Under the pieces are notes generated by a model. It was not told where the DNA came from, did not search any database, and saw only the letters and a program-made list of their open reading frames with translations. Positions 58,710 to 64,000 of a DNA stretch of 64,000 bases are shown in pieces. The DNA lies in contig NC_047065.1 in the NCBI RefSeq assembly GCF_902459465.1, positions 21,031,828 to 21,095,827 on the forward strand. The letters are read 5' to 3'. The position numbers were made by a program, and so were the translations under genes. Every line of letters begins with the position of its first letter. Positions within the stretch are counted from its first letter, which is position 1. This stretch comes from Asterias rubens. Lineage: Eukaryota > Echinodermata > Asteroidea > Forcipulatida > Asteriidae.

Positions 58710-60436
58710 GTACTCAATTCATCCGAATAATTTTGAAGTAAAAACCAGTGTTTTGCCATGTGGTGTTTACCCATCTAAACTTGAAAAAGTAGTGATGTGT
58801 TAGATAAATATGTCCCAACACTGAATAAATTTCTCTTAAATTATTCAATGTAATTTGAGAATTAGGCCACTAGAGCTAATATAATTACGCCTGTGTAATT
58901 CACCCTCTACAAGCAGTGTGTGTGTAGCTTAGATCCCTTCGTTGCCTTTAATATAGAGTACGTTGACTGGTGAAATTGGGTGATTCACCAAAACACTTAC
59001 AAGCACAGCTGAAAAGTCAATACCACCTAGCATTGGCCTGCTGATTGCAGCCGATGGAGTCCCAATGAGGGGGGAAAATGGACATTGTACATCTCGACTG
59101 AAGGGTGCTCCAATCGGAGGGTCCGCGGGAGGGAGATCGGCGAGAAGATAGAAGGAGAACTTGAAAGGAAGAAGACAAAAATATTCAAGTCAATCATGAG
59201 ATGTTTTTTTGTTTTTTTTTTGCATTTTGTTGACTCTGCAGTAATTGACAAGTGTTGACTCTGCCATTTCCTGTGCGTTCGTCTCTTGTTTGATTTCTGA
59301 TTGGAGTGTAGTATGAGACGATTGGGTTCGGGTTTTGTGGGGGGGGGGGGGGTCGGCTCGAATGGGTGGGGCAAGGGTGGTCGGGAAAATGGAGACCCAC
59401 CAAAGTCTAGTGCAGAACACCAGGTATCATGCCCAGTGATGAGCGTCAGTTTGAATCCTATAATTAGCAGTAGGTACAGCAATAACAACTACATGAACAT
59501 CATAATTGACAAAAACATACTGTTAGTTAAAAAGTCAAATCCCTGTCTTGAGAAGCTTCTGTGTATTTCCTGACCGTTTTTGCAGGACTCATAGTATCAA
59601 CATCGAGGTACAGTGTACCTGAATGTTATCCAAATAGAGTCTTTATGCCGATGGCAATTATTACATCTCTTAAGGGTTGAGACGATTCATCGGGGAACGG
59701 TTTTTAACAATGTACAATCCACTTCCAAAATGCCTTAAATGTTAAACCAACAGCTTAAAAATAACAAACATATAATACAAATTGGAATATTTTTTTTCTC
59801 AGAAGCACCAATATGCAAATTTTAATATTTTTTTAAATAAACCTACATGACTTTTTGTGAAGAAAAATTAATAAAAAGTTATTGATGAAAGTTATTAACT
59901 TTTAATTATTTGTTTGATCGACCTCAATTTGCGCGTATCACCCCACAATACTTGCATATCGGCGTGATATGCTAGAAAACTGTGTTGCTTTATTCTACTA
60001 CAAAAGTACTGTCGCTTGGAAACAGTACAGAAGCAATGCTTCACACTTGTTTCTTTGTTGAAATCATAAAAGAATTTGTTATAGTCAATCATGCTCTTAA
60101 CAAAAAAAAAATTATATAGATGCATACTTTCTGTAAACCTATACTTATATCTCCTAAAAACTATATCTTCCTGAAAATACAAATCTAAAAAAAAATACAG
60201 ACATTGAGGACGTCAATAAGAAATAAGTTGTTTGTTGAGTTGAATTGAAAAAAAGGAGAAAAGTTTACCACCCCCTCGCTGAAAGTTTCTTGCACAAAGC
60301 CCACGCCGTGATTGCAAACAAGCACTAGCCACACGAAAGTTGCCTACTACCCAAACCAAATGATTTCAAGTCCTGCAGCAAAAAACAAAAAGTCAATGTC
60401 TGTGCTCCTAGCTATACTCTCCAGAACAAGAGTAAG

Positions 60437-60470
60437 ATGAAGAAGAAGAAGAAGAAGAAGAAGAAGAAGG
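60437..60470. repeat. (GAA)n microsatellite
   Basis: About eleven AAG/GAA units in a row. Confidence 0.95.
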
Positions 60471-62380
60471 CGAAAACAGAACGGAGAAGAAGATATCCTT
60501 AAATTCAAAACATCTCTCCCTCCCTTTCCCATCCACAATTTGCGCAGACTGTGTGCACAGTTGAAAGGGCGATATTTACACTGATGCTATACCCAGCAAG
60601 TGAGTAATTAAGTCAGGCCCATATTGACTCTATGCGAGGAATGTGTGTTAATTGACAGGCCGTGGTGACATGCACAAGAGCTTGTCCTCGGATGCCCTTA
60701 GATGTGTCAGTGCACTCACTGACCCAGCTTCTACTCTTTTTTCCCCCCCTCTCCCTTCTTTCCTCCAGCTCGCTGAATATTTTATTATTTTTATAGCTCG
60801 CTGAATATTTTATTATTTTTATACTGATTTTTAACGAGGTCCCAAAAGCCAGGCCTTGTTGTGGGATCAGTCACTGTAACATTTTGACTTAAAAAGTTGG
60901 AATCGTATTACAGCAAGGAATACTCTGGTGTAATACTCTCGTTTGAAATGAATTTTTTCGTGATTCTAGGTTTTGTTTGAAATTGTCTTGCCGATGTCTT
61001 TATTAATTATTTATGTTGTAATGGAAGTATTAACAGGCTTTCATAGCCAATTGCTGTTGAATTCGGTGAATAATTCATTTGCTTTTTTTTACCCGTCTTG
61101 TTGAGGTTTATGTTACTACTGCTTGTCCACACATCGGACATTATAAGATTTGACAGGTTTTCTTGGAGTCTATGTCGAGGATGATGTACTATTTAACACC
61201 TAGGTCCCAAGAATTTTGTTATAAATTATTGGAACCCACACAAAAAATGTCTGCATAAAAATTGTCTGAAAATATGATTGGTCGCAAGAATGTAAAAGCA
61301 GGCACCAACGTATGATAGCATACTTTTGCATGATATCTGAAATTTACAATTAGAAATAGTTATGTTTATTAATTTGTTATACATCAGGCCTAGAATTTCA
61401 TCTTAGATAGGGCAGGACCGTTTTGCATAAATGCAAAGGGCACTTCTGTTTAAAATCTTGAAGTCAATGGGAAACTTTTGAAGGGGCACGAAGGCCAAGA
61501 CCAGGGGCAACAGAGGCCATGGCGTCTGTTGCCCACATGTAGTTCCAAGCATGATAAATCCACCTAAAAAGAGAGACCTCACAGGTGAAAAAAATATCAA
61601 GATTGTTTTGTTTCTAACTTTTTCCTCAAAGCTATGAAGTGCCTTTGAAACTACACGTTTATGTGAAATGCAGACTCTCTTCTTTAAGTTTGCCGGTGCT
61701 GAAGTTTGCATCAACATTTCTTCTTCTAGTCTTCTATTTCTGCCTCCTTCTTTGACGGATTGAATAGTTTACATGAGAAAACTGTACTTTAAAAGTAGTT
61801 GTACTTTTTATTCATCCTGTTCTTTCCATTTTTTGTTGTGTATAACTTTGTCAGTCTGTCATGTACATGAATGTTGCCGATTTATGTAACAGGATACTGA
61901 TACAAAATAGCTTCAGCTGATCTTTTTGTCCTCTGTATAAAGATGTTGCAATAAATAAATAAATAGACCTCAATTAGATGCTTGTTCTCATGTACAGGAT
62001 GAATCCTGTTTTGAGCTGAAGTGTCTGTTTAATATCAATTTATTAGGTCCTACTAGCAATCTTGGTCGAAGGCAATACTTCTAAATGGCGTCCAAAACTG
62101 CCTCAACGTCTTTTTTTTGGTACATCACTGAAAATCAGAGAAATTCTTTGACTTCTTTTAAAAATATTAGAAAGACAGCATAATTCTACATCACACTGAT
62201 GTAACATGTATAATTGTTGTTGAACATGTTTAAGATGAAGACTGTTTTGTTGTTGAAGCAGAATTTATTACCAATTGTTGTGTAAGATGCCAGTTTTCAA
62301 CTCACTGTAAATACAAACAGCGCCACCATGTGACAGTCCTTGAAACAAATTGTTGGGGAAGGTTCTGGTCTAATTATTGA

Positions 62381-62534
62381 TGGGTGCGTTCGTTTAGCTT
62401 TCCTGGGTCGACCCCGGTGTGTGGCCGTTTTTTTTCCCAGGATGAACGTGGGTAATTATCTGCACATATTCGTCCTGGAAAAAAAAACTGCCACATACCG
62501 GGGTCGACCCAGGGAAGCTAATCAGACGCACCCA
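62381..62534. mobile_element. 154-bp hairpin MITE, short relative of 50082-50593
   Basis: Same ends (TGGGTGCGTTCGTTTAGCTT, AGCTAATCAGACGCACCCA) and same GGTCGACCC and GAACGTGGGTAATTATC blocks, but the middle of the long form is missing. Confidence 0.88.
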
Positions 62535-62764
62535 ATATCGTTTTCTGATTGAACCTTGTTAAGGCTCTTATTGTCAGGATTGAGGTAGACAATCAGCAAT
62601 CATAATCCTTCTTGCATATGTGTTATGAGCATTCAAATTATGTGTCATGCTTGAATGAACCCTCCATCTACTTACAGCCTGTTTTCGCTTTCACATACTG
62701 CGCAAAATCACATACTGCACAAAATCACATAGGCCTACTTCACAAAATTTGATGAAATTTAGTT

Positions 62765-63640
62765 ATATGGTTGGGGTGGGTGGTTAGTATATAAAGCACT
62801 TGCCTCTTACCAATTCTGCCCCGGTTCGATTCCCATCCATGGCCACATGTTAGAGTTGTACATTGGTTCTCTTCCATGCCACAAGGGTTTTCCCCGCCCC
62901 TACGGTTTCGCCTCCCTGCTGATGAGGTTTGCTACCATGATGGGTGCCCTTGCATCCCAACAGCTCTAACACAGTGTAGCTGCACAATACCAATGTGGCC
63001 CTTGTTTGATTCCCATCCATGGCCACGTGTTGGTTCTCTCGCATGCCACAAGGGTTTTCCCCAAGACTCTACGGTTTCCTCCCTCCTGATGAGGTTGGCT
63101 GCCATGAATCATGGTGATGGGTGCCCTTACATCCCAGCAGCTCAAACACAATGTAGCTTCGTAATACCAGTGTGGCCATGGTTCAATTCCCATCCATGGC
63201 CACGTGTTGGTTCTCTCGCATGCCACAAGGGTTTTTCCCCAGACCCTACGGTTTCCTCCTTCCTGATGTGGTTGGCTGCCATGATGGGTGCCCTTGCATC
63301 CCGGCAGCTTAAACACAATGTAGCTGCACAATACCAATGTGGCCCTGGTTTGATTCCCATCCTTGGCCATGTGTTGGTTCTCTCGCATGCCACAAGGGTT
63401 TTTCCCCAGACCCTACGGTTTCCTCCCTCCTGATTTGGCTGGCTGCCATGGACCCCCTGGCATCCCAGCATCAGCTCAAACACAATGTAGCTGCCTATAC
63501 CAATGTGCCCCTAGTTCGATTCCCATCCATGGCCACACTTGAGTAGAGTTGTACATTTTTTCTCTCCTGCGGCTGCCATGGGTGCCCTTGCATCCCAGCA
63601 ACTCAAACACAATGTAGCTGCGCCCTTCCCAATTTAGCTT
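62765..63640 (+). repeat. tRNA-like SINE head with about 5 tandem copies of its body
   Basis: The head (GGTGGGTGGTTAGTATATAAAG as A box region, GGTTCGATTCCCATCC as B box) is followed by units of about 165-180 bp with GCCACAAGGGTTTTCCCC, CTACGGTTTCCTCC, GGGTGCCCTTGCATCCCAGCA and CAATGTGGCCCTGG. Later units repeat the B box but not the head. The 185-codon ORF over it is a by-product. Confidence 0.88.
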
Positions 63641-63715
63641 CTCTGAGCTGCAACAAAGTAATTAACCACAAAGGCAACTGACTGATGGTTACATTTTTGA
63701 ATAGTTCCTGTTTGA

Positions 63716-63785
63716 GCAGGATTTGAACCAACGACCTACGGATTAATGTGTCGGCACTCCACCAACTGAGCTATCTATCTAGCCT
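63716..63785 (-). mobile_element. tRNA-derived SINE head
   Basis: The complement has TAGCTCAGTTGGTGGAGTGCC (A box), CCGACACATTAATCCG and GGTTCAAATCC (B box). No acceptor-stem pairing. A further B-box fragment with TTTGTCTTTGTTCAATCC follows at 63865-63905 on the plus strand. Confidence 0.7.
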
Positions 63786-64000
63786 TATGAGCGATCACCC
63801 TATTTGATCAATGAGTGTTCGGTGACTTTTGACTGGCACCTCCAATCAAAGATGCTGAAGTTCAAATCCTGCTCCAGTCAATTTGTCTTTGTTCAATCCA
63901 AAATTGAAAGAAATGGGAGGGGTTTGGGCCATAAACAAGTGGATATTTTGATACATCATTCTGTTCGTGCTACCTTCTTCCCACATTTTCATTTATCTGC

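Larger units (their letters stand above)
54645..64000. other. Intron or intergenic; repeats, no firm exon
   Basis: Apart from the weak candidate at 58621, no exon was convincing. Seen: SINE 54700-54999, element 55030-55258, repeat copy B 56725-57080, a G-run (59338-59353), (GAA)n 60437-60470, a 27-bp direct duplication near 60768-60823, MITE 62381-62534, a SINE-derived tandem array 62765-63640 and a tRNA-like SINE head 63716-63785. Confidence 0.6.

Noticed and set aside
59027..59488. 153-codon minus ORF
   Set aside because: Proline-rich and basic, crosses a G/C-run, no splice or domain evidence; not supported.
62876..63433. 185-codon plus ORF and 140- and 113-codon minus ORFs
   Set aside because: All are periodic readings of the SINE-derived tandem array.

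Overview
This is a eukaryotic, animal genomic window: AT-rich, with intron-split genes, GT-AG splice sites and dense short interspersed repeats. The gene content (a K-Cl cotransporter, the ciliary/testis RGS protein RGS22, and a secreted PAN plus ApeC protein) and the style of the repeats suggest a marine invertebrate deuterostome, most likely an echinoderm and perhaps a sea star. The ApeC call and the gene families rest on the sequence. The species-level guess is inference.

Layout. (1) 1-18820, plus strand: the 3' 21 coding exons of a K-Cl cotransporter (SLC12A4-7 family). The reading frame is unbroken through every splice junction from transmembrane segment 3 to the conserved C-terminus, 878 residues; the 5' exons lie upstream. 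Four of its introns are U12-type. (2) 18821-26498: about 7.7 kb without coding exons, holding the cotransporter 3' flank, the RGS22 3' flank, hairpin transposons and a Penelope-like ribozyme repeat. (3) 26499-42153, minus strand: 17 exons of RGS22, with at least four RGS modules and one very long charged exon; the first coding exon was not located. (4) 46590-49157, plus strand: a complete four-exon gene for a 354-residue secreted PAN-ApeC (apextrin-like) protein, a likely innate immune lectin. (5) 49158-52169: intergenic, with a 512-bp hairpin MITE inserted in an older repeat. (6) 52170-54644 and beyond, plus strand: the 5' exons of an unrecognised Cys/Gly-rich then coiled-coil protein. (7) 54645-64000: mostly intron or intergenic DNA with SINEs, MITEs and a roughly 170-bp tandem array grown from a SINE.

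The genes show no common pathway; this is an ordinary animal gene neighbourhood. The most unusual feature is how often repeats touch splice sites. One cotransporter donor lies in a 50-bp unit present four times, one cotransporter acceptor is duplicated with 20 nt of its exon, one RGS22 donor is duplicated in frame (27 bp), and a hairpin MITE sits 4 nt inside another RGS22 intron. Also notable are hammerhead-ribozyme-like cores in Penelope-type repeats, and an empty-site comparison that fixes the TA target duplication of a MITE.
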